Below are positions 1 to 7,441 of a stretch of DNA of 64,000 nucleotides, one piece after another. The DNA comes from Pseudomonadota bacterium (GTDB lineage: Bacteria; Babelota; Babeliae; Babelales; CAIQNR01): NCBI GenBank assembly GCA_027487215.1, contig JAIYDZ010000007.1:1-64000 (forward strand). Reading direction: 5' to 3'. Position 1 is the first letter of the stretch. Every line of letters begins with the position of its first letter. The notes under the pieces were generated by a model, which saw only the letters and a program-made list of their open reading frames with translations, searched no databases and was not told the origin of the DNA. Made by a program: the position numbers and the translations under genes.

Positions 1-86
1 ACAGCTTCTGGGGTGATGGTTTTTTCTCAGAAACAGTTGGCCAAGTAAATATAAACGTGATTCGCCAATATATTAAAAATCAATAA
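1..86 (+). CDS. tnpA: IS200/IS605-type transposase, C-terminal fragment (cut by window edge)
   Basis: The frame starting at base 3 is open from the window edge to the TAA at 84-86. It encodes a tail beginning SFWGDGFFSETVG and ending RQYIKNQ. The pattern of an aromatic W-G-D/R-G-F-F/Y-x-x-T-V-G followed by a helix ending in I-x-x-Q is the usual C-terminus of the single-strand Y1 (HUH) transposases of the IS200/IS605 and REP-associated groups. The catalytic Tyr helix and HUH motif lie upstream of the window, so integrity cannot be judged. The family call rests on about 27 residues. Confidence 0.72.
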   Translation, partial: SFWGDGFFSETVGQVNINVIRQYIKNQ

Positions 87-118
87 AAGTCATTGTTACC
101 GCGAAGCCACGGCTTTTA
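1..118 (+). mobile_element. Right end of an IS200/IS605-like element with subterminal hairpin
   Basis: Just after the transposase stop lies a small imperfect palindrome at 104-115 (AAGCC, AC, GGCTT). IS200/IS605 elements lack inverted termini and carry such subterminal hairpins at each end, recognised as single-stranded DNA. The exact boundary is not visible. The hairpin touches the stop codon of the next (minus-strand) gene at 116-118, so the insertion appears to abut or define that gene's 3' end. Confidence 0.5.
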
Positions 119-796
119 ACGCGTGCGAGATTTACTTCTCAAATCAGCAACCTTAAATTCTACAGCCTCTTTAAGTTGATTAAGGTTATAAGTCTCGTTT
201 CTATAATTAAGGAAATTATTTATGCCAAGACCTAATGTGAGCGTTCCTAATCCAATTGCTGTGATTCTCTGTTGCATTAAGGTAGATTGTAGTATTGATA
301 AAGTTGCTAATGCTCCACAAGTAGAAAATTTAAGGAGTAGCGAACTTGCTTTTTCTGCTTCGATACGTTTTTCATGAGCGCGTGCAAAGTTTCCAATAAA
401 ATCAGGAGTCGATGCGAAGTTAAAACCAGAATTTTTAATACTTTCAAAATTCTTATTTTGTTTGATTTGAAGTTCTTTGATTTTATTTCCAGCTATTAGT
501 TTGTATGCTCCCATACCACCTAAACCAGATAAAAAAATGATCACGTTAGTGAAAGCTGTGGTTTTAGGTTGAGCAACATGACTAATAAGAGGAACAAGAG
601 TTACTGCTGTCGCAACCCCTGCAAAAGTTCCCCATCGCTCAAGACTATTGATTTCTAATTGGTTTTTAGTAAAGTCTTCTGACTCATTGATCTTGTTTAA
701 ACTATTTGTGAATTCGTCTTTTTTAGTTTCCGTTGCCTGAACGTTTAGTGAGCTTAAACCAAAACTCATTAACGCCATTATAAATAAATTTTTCAT
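116..796 (-). CDS. Hypothetical secreted/membrane protein with four hydrophobic segments
   Basis: I do not recognise the family. The ATG at 796 is preferred over the one at 811 because GGAGG sits 8 bases upstream of it. The protein starts with a signal peptide (MKNLFIMALMSFGLSSLNVQA). It then has two hydrophobic helices around residues 60-100, a charged stretch, two more around 160-195, and a final Leu/Glu/Lys helix. The same layout is seen in the next gene (1140-1988), and both share a promoter motif, so they may be distant paralogues. The last residues (KSRTR) are encoded next to the IS right end and may not be the ancestral C-terminus. Confidence 0.7.
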   Translation of the reverse strand: MKNLFIMALMSFGLSSLNVQATETKKDEFTNSLNKINESEDFTKNQLEINSLERWGTFAGVATAVTLVPLISHVAQPKTTAFTNVIIFLSGLGGMGAYKLIAGNKIKELQIKQNKNFESIKNSGFNFASTPDFIGNFARAHEKRIEAEKASSLLLKFSTCGALATLSILQSTLMQQRITAIGLGTLTLGLGINNFLNYRNETYNLNQLKEAVEFKVADLRSKSRTR

Positions 797-838
797 ACTT
801 AAATCCTCCATATTATAACTTAAATTGCGTCTAGATCA

Positions 839-867
839 AGTTTAAGGACTTCTTGAGAGGCTGTCAA
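839..867 (-). promoter_or_regulatory. Sigma70-type promoter for the 116-796 gene
   Basis: On the minus strand TTGACA (862-867) is followed after 17 bases by TAAACT (839-844). The spacer and flanks (GCCT...AAGTCCTTA...TTGATCTAGA) match a second copy at 2149-2187 upstream of the next secreted-protein gene, which supports function. Confidence 0.55.
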
Positions 868-1041
868 CAGGCATCAAAATCTCATGTTCATTAACCTTAG
901 AAGGATAATTTCTTTATGTATAAACAAAAAAAGGGCAGTTAAAGACTCTTTTTTTAAAATTTAAATGAAATAAAATGAAAGAAGAAGTTTGTTTTTTTGG
1001 AGATTTTTTACTTTTTTTTAAAGTGCCTGTTTATTACTGAG

Positions 1042-1076
1042 GCCTATCGGATTGAATTATATTCAATCCGATAGGC
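1042..1076. terminator. Perfect 16-bp inverted repeat between two minus-strand genes
   Basis: GCCTATCGGATTGAAT at 1042-1057 is repeated exactly in reverse complement at 1061-1076, leaving a 3-base loop (TAT). It lies 64 bases past the stop of the 1140-1988 gene. No T-run follows the stem on either strand, so it is either a rho-independent-like 3' stabiliser or another palindromic site. The rest of the 797-1139 gap holds the promoter at 839-867 and A/T-rich sequence. Confidence 0.45.
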
Positions 1077-1139
1077 AAATTTCTGTTGACATGAAAATAT
1101 TTAGAAATACGCTTTTTTTACACTATACGGAAAACTGAC

Positions 1140-1988
1140 TCATTTTTTGCTCAAAACTTCCTGGTTTAAAGAATGACATAGATCAACTTTTCTTTGAAGC
1201 CTATAGGATTTATTTAAATCATCACTTGGCATACAAAATAAATTACCATAGACCCATGTGCTCAAACCTAAAAGACCACCAATAATAGGAAGGCTTTTAT
1301 TGGTAGAATAGCCTGTATCAAAAATTACTTTTCTATCTAACAAAGATCCTAGTCCAAAACATAAAAGCCCAGCCCCCAGAAGTATTGATGAACCTTTGCT
1401 GTTTGCAGAACTAGAAAATTTTAGATTTGAACTTTGAGAGATAACGTTATGATAATTGTATTGTAGATCAACTATTTCTAATAATAGTCTAATAGTATTT
1501 TGAGATTCAAAATTATGTTGGCTCTCACTATTAAAAAGGAATTCTTTTAACGTTTCTCTAGACCGGCCTTGGTGATATTCAAGAAGCACATTTATTTCTT
1601 TGTCATTAGTCATATTATTTTTTAAACTGTCTTGTTTTTTTACAGTTTCTTTTATTTTTCCTTCAAAGCAAAACTTTTTAATGCCGCAAAATAATCCAAC
1701 AGCTGCAAGAGTGTTTGCGGCTAGAAATGCCGTATCTTGGGAAGTAGTCTTTATATGTGGAGCATATAAATTTTCAAAACAAAAAAAAGCTGCGCTAGCT
1801 GCAGCACCTGCAATTAAATTTCTGGAGTAACTATTGTCAACCAAATATTTTTGATTGTTGGTGAAACTAACTAAGTCACTAAATCTTTCATGATGATTTT
1901 TTAAAAAATTATCGCTTTGAGAAGCAGTTTCCATCGCATGACCTAATGAAATATTTAATAACGCTATTGCAAGTACAAGTTTTTTCAT
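1140..1988 (-). CDS. Hypothetical secreted/membrane protein, four hydrophobic segments
   Basis: Unrecognised. It has an N-terminal signal peptide (MKKLVLAIALLNISLGHAME) and hydrophobic pairs around residues 58-105 and 200-250, separated by a charged, Asn/Gln/Ser-rich region. The C-terminus is a basic helix (RLQRKVDLCHSLNQEV). The arrangement parallels the downstream 116-796 protein. A possible non-homologous alternative is that both are simply four-TM proteins. A perfect hairpin lies 64 bases after the stop. Function unknown. Confidence 0.7.
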   Translation of the reverse strand: MKKLVLAIALLNISLGHAMETASQSDNFLKNHHERFSDLVSFTNNQKYLVDNSYSRNLIAGAAASAAFFCFENLYAPHIKTTSQDTAFLAANTLAAVGLFCGIKKFCFEGKIKETVKKQDSLKNNMTNDKEINVLLEYHQGRSRETLKEFLFNSESQHNFESQNTIRLLLEIVDLQYNYHNVISQSSNLKFSSSANSKGSSILLGAGLLCFGLGSLLDRKVIFDTGYSTNKSLPIIGGLLGLSTWVYGNLFCMPSDDLNKSYRLQRKVDLCHSLNQEVLSKK

Positions 1989-2157
1989 AATAATTTTTAC
2001 TTAGTTTAAAGCGGTTTAATTAATAATTACTATTATAGTACCATAGAATTAAGTATTGATCAATTGGTTTTTATGATTATACCGCTATGGAATGGACAAA
2101 TAGAGAGTTTGTGGCATAAGAAAAAGTTCTATTAAGATTTAAATTTAATCTAAATCA

Positions 2158-2187
2158 AATGTAAGGACTTTTTTAACAGGCTGTCAA
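2158..2187 (-). promoter_or_regulatory. Sigma70-type promoter upstream of the 1140-1988 gene
   Basis: On the minus strand TTGACA (2182-2187), an 18-base spacer and TACATT (2158-2163). Flanking bases are largely shared with the promoter at 839-867. The leader to the ATG at 1988 would be about 160 bases. Confidence 0.5.
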
Positions 2188-2233
2188 AAAAGTAATAAAA
2201 AACTGAATCAATCATTTAATAGATTGTTTTATT

Positions 2234-2262
2234 TTGATGTGAGGTATTGATCGTTTTATAAT
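2234..2262 (+). promoter_or_regulatory. Probable mnmA promoter
   Basis: TTGATG (2234-2239), a 17-base spacer and a consensus TATAAT (2257-2262), on the plus strand about 120 bases before the mnmA ATG. The 1989-2382 gap also holds a divergent promoter (2158-2187) and a 15-base direct repeat ACAAATAGAGAGTTT at about 2096 and 2316. Confidence 0.55.
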
Positions 2263-2382
2263 CGAGAGCTGAGCCTTTTTCCAGCTTAATTTTGGCTTAT
2301 AGTACTGTCGAGTGCACAAATAGAGAGTTTATGATACACTAAAAGGCTTTAAGACGTGTCTTTTTATAAAGGTGTAGCATAC

Positions 2383-3441
2383 ATGAAAGTGGCAATGCTT
2401 GTTTCAGGTGGTGTTGATAGTTCTGTTGCGTTGCGTTTAGTCCAACAACAGGGCCATGAGGTCACTGCTTTTTATCTTAAAATCTGGCTTGAAGATGAAC
2501 TTTCATTTTTGGGCACCTGTCCGTGGGAAGAAGATTTGCAGTATGTGCGCGCTGTGTGCGAGCAAGCAGGCGTTGAGTTACAGGTCATTCCTTTGCAAAA
2601 AGAATACCATGAACGGGTTATTGCTTACACGATTGAAGCGGTTAAAGAAGGGCGTACTCCTAATCCTGATATGCTCTGTAACACCATGATCAAATTCGGT
2701 GCATTTTATGAAACAGTGGGTAAGCAGTACGACATGATTGCTACCGGTCATTATGCACAAGTTACCAACAAAGACGGTGTATTTTATCTTGCTCAAACAC
2801 CAGATGCGATAAAAGATCAGACCTATTTTCTTGCGCGCCTCAGTCAAGAACAGCTTTCGCGCGTGATGTTCCCAATTGGTCAGTATACCAAAGAACAGGT
2901 TCGTCAACTTGCTCAAAAGTTTGATCTTCCTAATAAAGAGCGAAAAGACAGTCAGGGGCTTTGTTTTCTTGGTAAAATTAAATTTAGAGATTTTATTGAA
3001 CAGCATGTGGGCAAGCGTCAGGGCAACCTGGTTGAATATGAAACAGGCGCAGTGCTTGGTGTGCATGACGGATTTTGGTTTTATACCGTGGGTCAACGCC
3101 AAGGAATTGGACTGTCTGGCGGTCCGTGGTATGTGGTAAGCAAAGATTCTGAACGCAATATCGTCTTTATTTCAAAAGAATACCATACACCTGACAAACA
3201 GCGTGACAGCTTTTTAATTGAACACTGTTATTGGTTTAATGATGTTGCTCCGCTTGACCGTGAGATTTTTGTAAAGCTTCGTCATGGTGCGCACATGCAT
3301 CGTGCACGAGTTGTTACAACTGAAAAAGGTATGCAGGTAATGCTGACTGAACGGGATCAAGGAATTGCTGCAGGACAGTTTGCCGTCTTTTATGAAAACG
3401 GTCTCTGTCTTGGTTCAGCAGTTATTGGTCAGTTTTCATAG
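2383..3441 (+). CDS. mnmA: tRNA-specific 2-thiouridylase MnmA
   Basis: MnmA adds sulfur to C2 of the wobble uridine (U34) of tRNA-Lys, -Glu and -Gln using ATP and a sulfur relay. The PP-loop SGGVDSS is at residues 8-14. The catalytic Cys is visible in NPDMLCNTMIKF, and the second Cys, which forms the disulfide intermediate, is in DSQGLCFLGK. The length of 352 residues is normal. A GTG at 2356 would add nine residues, but the ATG at 2383 has AAAGGTG at a proper distance and starts the canonical MKVAMLVSGG. A tRNA-Gln(UUG), a natural substrate, is encoded at 42662-42736. Confidence 0.95.
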   Translation: MKVAMLVSGGVDSSVALRLVQQQGHEVTAFYLKIWLEDELSFLGTCPWEEDLQYVRAVCEQAGVELQVIPLQKEYHERVIAYTIEAVKEGRTPNPDMLCNTMIKFGAFYETVGKQYDMIATGHYAQVTNKDGVFYLAQTPDAIKDQTYFLARLSQEQLSRVMFPIGQYTKEQVRQLAQKFDLPNKERKDSQGLCFLGKIKFRDFIEQHVGKRQGNLVEYETGAVLGVHDGFWFYTVGQRQGIGLSGGPWYVVSKDSERNIVFISKEYHTPDKQRDSFLIEHCYWFNDVAPLDREIFVKLRHGAHMHRARVVTTEKGMQVMLTERDQGIAAGQFAVFYENGLCLGSAVIGQFS

Positions 3442-3511
3442 TCTTTTAGTTAACTAGTTTCACTATCATTTTTTTAGCAAAAATTTGCACTTAATTTTTT
3501 GGTGTTAATTA

Positions 3512-3540
3512 CCCAAAATATTGATTTTTTGGGTCCTTTT
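3512..3540 (+). terminator. Probable mnmA terminator
   Basis: ACCCAAAA and TTTTGGGT form an 8-bp stem about a short A/T loop, followed by CCTTTTA. It lies about 70 bases past the mnmA stop. Confidence 0.5.
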
Positions 3541-3599
3541 ATACTCTACTAGGCGTTGTAAATTCAAAACCAATTGCTAGTAAGATAATAAGGATCAGT

Positions 3600-5030
3600 A
3601 TGTACTATAATTTTTTAAGAATTTTTTTTCTGACGATGCTGACTACGGTTTTTTTACAAGCAGATTCAAAATTAGTTCCAGGATTTAATCAAGTGGGTTT
3701 TATTAATAACAATAGTATTAATGGTGTTGATACTCGAGCTACTCATTTATATGGAAGTGCGATTGATTCTAAAGATAGAATAATAGTAGTTGGTATTACT
3801 ATTGATAATGATGGTTTTATAATGAGACTTTGTAAAGATGGAACTCTTGATAAAACATTTGCTCAAACAGGATTTATCAATAGTTCTTCAATTGGTGGGG
3901 TTCAAACAAATTCAAACATTTTTAACAAATGTGTTGTTGATAGCCAAGACAGAATTATTATTGTTGGTAGAAAAGATGATCCACAGGGTCCTGAGTTTTG
4001 CGATGGTTTTATTATGAGACTTAATCAAGATGGAACGCTTGATACTACTTTTAATGGCCAGGGTTTTATTAACTCTGAAACTATTGGTGGAGCACAGACT
4101 AATTCCTTTGAATTCCATGACTGCGCTTTAGATAGTCAAGGAAAAATTATCGTAATCGGCTATACTAATAACCTTAAGGGTATTATTTTAAAATTAAATG
4201 TTGATGGGACTTTAGATACGACTTTTAATGCTCCAGATGGTTTTATTAATGATTCAACAATAGACGATGAGCAGACTGACTGTGTTGCATTAAATAAGTG
4301 TTTCATAACTCAAGACGACAAAATTATAATAGCTGGTTATGCATCAATTCCAGCAGTGGACGGATCAGTTGGATTTATGTTGAGATTGAATTCTGATGGA
4401 ACCCGAGATATTGATTTTAACGAAACTGGATTTATCAATACTAATACTATTAGTGGGCAGACTATACAAGCAGATACTTATCGTAGTTGTGTCGTTGATG
4501 ATCAAGGAAATATTTTTTTTGTAGGCCGGTCTGAGTTCAATAAAGGGGTCATTGTAAAATTAAAATCTAATGGAGTATTAGATACAAGCTTTAATAGAAC
4601 GGGATTTGTTAACTCAAGCATTGTTGATGGAGTAGAACTGGCTTCTAACTGTTTTTTTAGTTGCTTATTAGATAATCAGGGTAGGTTGGTAGTAGCAGGA
4701 TATTCAGATGTTGGTCAAGGAATAGTTGAAGGGTTTGTAATGAGATTAAATAAAGATGGTACGCTTGATAGTAAGTTTAATGATGTAGGGTTTATTAAAT
4801 TTACTTCTGTAAAAGGTGTGGCTATTAATGTTCGTTATTTTAAACAATGTATTCTTGATAGATGGCAAAGATTAATTTTCGTGGGAGTTACAATAGTTGG
4901 TCAAACAGCTTGTCCAACGGTTGTGCGACTGCTCTCTAATGGCTCATTAGAGAGTAGTGCTCAATGGACATCTCATAATTACTCTCAACATTTTAAAAGT
5001 ATTCAAAAAAATCTAAGTCTATTGGGATAA
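3600..5030 (+). CDS. Secreted delta-60 repeat protein
   Basis: The protein has a signal peptide (MYYNFLRIFFLTMLTTVFLQA) followed by six full copies of a ~60-residue repeat plus a terminal partial one. Each repeat contains a strand such as DSKDRIIVVG and ends with a D/N-G-T-L-D-x-x-F-N-x-x-G-F turn. This is the signature of the 'delta-60 repeat' family, which builds beta-propeller-like extracellular domains of unknown role. The C-terminus (FKSIQKNLSLLG) resembles the tails of the related proteins at 61.5-63 kb. Start chosen at the ATG preceded by AAGGATC. Ligand and function unknown. Confidence 0.85.
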   Translation: MYYNFLRIFFLTMLTTVFLQADSKLVPGFNQVGFINNNSINGVDTRATHLYGSAIDSKDRIIVVGITIDNDGFIMRLCKDGTLDKTFAQTGFINSSSIGGVQTNSNIFNKCVVDSQDRIIIVGRKDDPQGPEFCDGFIMRLNQDGTLDTTFNGQGFINSETIGGAQTNSFEFHDCALDSQGKIIVIGYTNNLKGIILKLNVDGTLDTTFNAPDGFINDSTIDDEQTDCVALNKCFITQDDKIIIAGYASIPAVDGSVGFMLRLNSDGTRDIDFNETGFINTNTISGQTIQADTYRSCVVDDQGNIFFVGRSEFNKGVIVKLKSNGVLDTSFNRTGFVNSSIVDGVELASNCFFSCLLDNQGRLVVAGYSDVGQGIVEGFVMRLNKDGTLDSKFNDVGFIKFTSVKGVAINVRYFKQCILDRWQRLIFVGVTIVGQTACPTVVRLLSNGSLESSAQWTSHNYSQHFKSIQKNLSLLG

Positions 5031-5113
5031 CTATTATAAACTCTCGAGACAGATTGCATGCTCTGTGTTATTCTTTACTTACTGGTGATAGTCATTAGAT
5101 ATGCAGGATGTTC

Positions 5114-5713
5114 ATGCGTCGTTTTTCATTAGATCAATTAAGTAAACTTCCCTCGTCTGAATTTAGAATTACGTTTTCCACAGTGCTTACTGTCATGCGT
5201 ATTATTTTAACGCCGTGCATTGTAAGCGCGATGGTGTGGGGCTCGTGGGGGGTTGCTTATGGTTTATTTCTAGTGGCAGCGGTGAGTGACATGCTTGATG
5301 GTGCACTTGCGCGAATGCTCAATCAAAAAACTTTTTTAGGCGCCTGTCTTGATCCCATTGCTGATAAATTATTACTTGTTTCCTGTTTTACAACGCTTGC
5401 ATTTACACACCGTTTGCCCTTTGAAGTGCCATTCTGGTTTGTTGGCATGGTGTTGCTTCGTGAACTGGTGATGGTGTTTGGATTTGTGTATTTGTTCACC
5501 ACAACAGAGGGCGTTGATGTACGACCAACACTCTTGGGAAAAGTGACCGCAGCGGGACAGATGCTTTTTATTGCGTGGCTTTTTACCTGTTATTTTTATA
5601 AATGGGTACCAACACAAACGTACTATCTGTGTTTGGCAAGCGTGACTGTGTTAATTATTATCTCATTTATCCAGTACGCAGCTATTGGATGGGACTATTA
5701 TAGAAAGGGATGA
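5114..5713 (+). CDS. pgsA: CDP-alcohol phosphatidyltransferase, probably PgsA
   Basis: This inner-membrane enzyme probably transfers a phosphatidyl group from CDP-diacylglycerol to glycerol-3-phosphate, the committed step to phosphatidylglycerol. The family motif D-x2-D-G-x2-A-R-x8-G-x3-D-x3-D is complete (SDMLDGALAR ... GACLDPIADK). Four to five hydrophobic helices follow the usual layout, and 199 residues is typical. The ATG at 5114 has AGG six bases upstream; the ATG at 5108 is too close to it. Phosphatidylserine synthase or cardiolipin synthase of the same superfamily are less likely given size. It overlaps the next gene's start region. Confidence 0.85.
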   Translation: MRRFSLDQLSKLPSSEFRITFSTVLTVMRIILTPCIVSAMVWGSWGVAYGLFLVAAVSDMLDGALARMLNQKTFLGACLDPIADKLLLVSCFTTLAFTHRLPFEVPFWFVGMVLLRELVMVFGFVYLFTTTEGVDVRPTLLGKVTAAGQMLFIAWLFTCYFYKWVPTQTYYLCLASVTVLIIISFIQYAAIGWDYYRKG

Positions 5714-5715
5714 TG

Positions 5716-6099
5716 ATGAAAAAATTAGGGATACTGTTAGTTTTGTGTATAACAAGTACCATGTTTTTGGTGGATGCAACGGTGCAACAAAGTGTCGTTA
5801 AACCGCTTGTACGTAAAAGAAATTCTGGAGAAGTTAAGCAAGAAATCGCTCGTTCTGTAAAAAAAGCATTGACGCTCTCGTCATCTTTGATAGCTTCAGT
5901 AGCAACACAGATTGATGAGCTGATTGAAAAAATAGAAGAACTAGCATCAGGCAATGATACTTATTTCTCTCAACAAAAAGCACAGAAACTTGATGAGTAT
6001 TTGCGTAAGTTAAATCAAATGGTTGATGAACTTGAGGCTATGCTTGAGGCAGTACACAGTAATACCGAAAAATTGCATAAAAATTTTAGCACTAATTGA
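5716..6099 (+). CDS. Small secreted coiled-coil protein, unknown
   Basis: Unrecognised. A signal peptide (MKKLGILLVLCITSTMFLVDA) leads into a basic stretch and two amphipathic helices. These are rich in Glu, Leu, Ile and Lys (about residues 45-125) and probably form a helical hairpin. Three ATGs run in tandem at 5710, 5713 and 5716; GAAAGGG at 5703-5709 favours the last. It overlaps or abuts pgsA and is followed directly by ssb, so the three are probably co-transcribed. Confidence 0.7.
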   Translation: MKKLGILLVLCITSTMFLVDATVQQSVVKPLVRKRNSGEVKQEIARSVKKALTLSSSLIASVATQIDELIEKIEELASGNDTYFSQQKAQKLDEYLRKLNQMVDELEAMLEAVHSNTEKLHKNFSTN

Positions 6100-6110
6100 A
6101 AGGGCTGGTC

Positions 6111-6719
6111 ATGGCAAGTGGCTACAATAGAATTATCATAGTAGGAAATTTGACACGTGATCCTGAGCTGCGCCAGTTGCCTTCAGGTCAACCGGTATGC
6201 CGTTTAAACGTTGCATCAAATCGTCAGTTTCGTAATCGTCAAACAGGCGATATGGTTCAAGAAGTATGTTATGTTGATGTTGATGTGTGGGGCGCGCAAG
6301 CAGAAACCTCACGTCAGTATTTGCAAAAAGGACGTCCAGTATTAATTGAAGGACGTTTAAAACTTGATTCATGGCAAGATCAACAAGGCAATGCACGCAG
6401 CAAACATTCAATTGTTGCTGACCGTGTAGTGTTCTTGTCGTCAGCAGCTGCTGAATCTAATGATCAAAGCGTTGAATCAGGGGAAGAACTTTCAGCTTCA
6501 TCAGAAGCATTGTCTCCACTGGAACCGCGTAACGAAGTAGAACGTGAGCTTATGTCTCAGCTTGATCAGATTAAAAGTCGTTCTTCATCAGTACAATCAG
6601 CACCTAAAGCACGTCCTGTAGCTCAAGCAGCTTCAGCACAACAATCAACTACAACATCAACTCCAGCAGGTACCCCTTTTAAAGATGAACCTCCTTTCCA
6701 GGATGATCTTCCTTTTTAA
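6111..6719 (+). CDS. ssb: Single-stranded DNA-binding protein SSB
   Basis: SSB coats single-stranded DNA during replication, recombination and repair. The N-terminal OB fold (about residues 1-105) starts with the typical YNRIIIVGNLTRDPELR. It is followed by a long Ser/Ala/Gln-rich linker and the acidic tip DDLPF, the variant of DDIPF that recruits partner proteins. At 202 residues it is slightly longer than E. coli SSB. A TTG at 6096 is in frame, but the ATG at 6111 has AAAGGG upstream. A strong terminator follows. Confidence 0.95.
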   Translation: MASGYNRIIIVGNLTRDPELRQLPSGQPVCRLNVASNRQFRNRQTGDMVQEVCYVDVDVWGAQAETSRQYLQKGRPVLIEGRLKLDSWQDQQGNARSKHSIVADRVVFLSSAAAESNDQSVESGEELSASSEALSPLEPRNEVERELMSQLDQIKSRSSSVQSAPKARPVAQAASAQQSTTTSTPAGTPFKDEPPFQDDLPF

Positions 6720-6743
6720 AGACATAAAAGATATAAAGTACAG

Positions 6744-6774
6744 AAAAGCGCTCCTTTTAAAAGAGCGCTTTTTT
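6744..6774 (+). terminator. Rho-independent terminator after ssb
   Basis: AAAAGCGCTC (6744-6753) pairs with GAGCGCTTTT (6763-6772) across a 9-base loop, and the stem runs into a T-stretch. It ends the pgsA-ssb unit. Confidence 0.85.
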
Positions 6775-6862
6775 AGCGCTATTTCTGCTTTTATTGACAA
6801 TTTGAATGACGATATGACAGACTAAAAAGGGGAAAGAACTATATAAAAATGGGGGATCTGCG

Positions 6863-7441
6863 ATGAAACGTTTAATTTTTTTGCTTGTATGTGGATTGGT
6901 TGGTGATGTTGTCGGTTTTGAACAACCTGAACGCCAATCGGTTCAATTCTGGTCGCAGCTTTATCCTTTATCCCCTTTGCGAAATGTGCATGCGCTTTCT
7001 ATGCGTTTGTGGGGTATTGTTGATCAGGCAGCTCGTACTGAGTCAGACCGTACTCTTTTTTTAGATAATCATGCACTATTTACCCAGGAACTTGTGCACC
7101 TTCACAGTATTGTTATTGTACTTCTTGCTTCACTTGAAACACAGGAAAGCCAAGAGTTTATAACTCATGCAGTGCAGGATTTTCAGCATATTTATAATGT
7201 CGTAGTAAGTATGTCAGACAGTTATGAAAACTTACTTAATGACTATGATGATGACTATGTTCCAGTAATACGGTATATGTTGAGTGCATTGTGCAAGCGT
7301 CTTGAGCTTACTCTTTCAAGTGGCTCTGTAACATTACCCATATATGCATTGCTGCGTAGTCCTTCGCTTGATCTTTATTCTAAACAAGCTACTCCCTTGT
7401 TTCCGCCTGCAAATAGTGTACCGGTTGCACCGATTGCTTGA
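6863..7441 (+). CDS. Hypothetical secreted protein
   Basis: Unrecognised. The ATG is preceded by GGGGGATCTGCG and begins a signal peptide (MKRLIFLLVCGLVGDVVG). The mature part is predicted largely helical, with an acidic stretch NDYDDDYVP near residue 130 and a Pro/Ala-rich tail. A TTGACA lies at 6794-6799 without a convincing -10. Its last 67 bases overlap the 3' end of the convergent gene at 7375-10167, so its Pro-rich tail may be a read-through extension rather than a conserved domain. Confidence 0.6.
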   Translation: MKRLIFLLVCGLVGDVVGFEQPERQSVQFWSQLYPLSPLRNVHALSMRLWGIVDQAARTESDRTLFLDNHALFTQELVHLHSIVIVLLASLETQESQEFITHAVQDFQHIYNVVVSMSDSYENLLNDYDDDYVPVIRYMLSALCKRLELTLSSGSVTLPIYALLRSPSLDLYSKQATPLFPPANSVPVAPIA

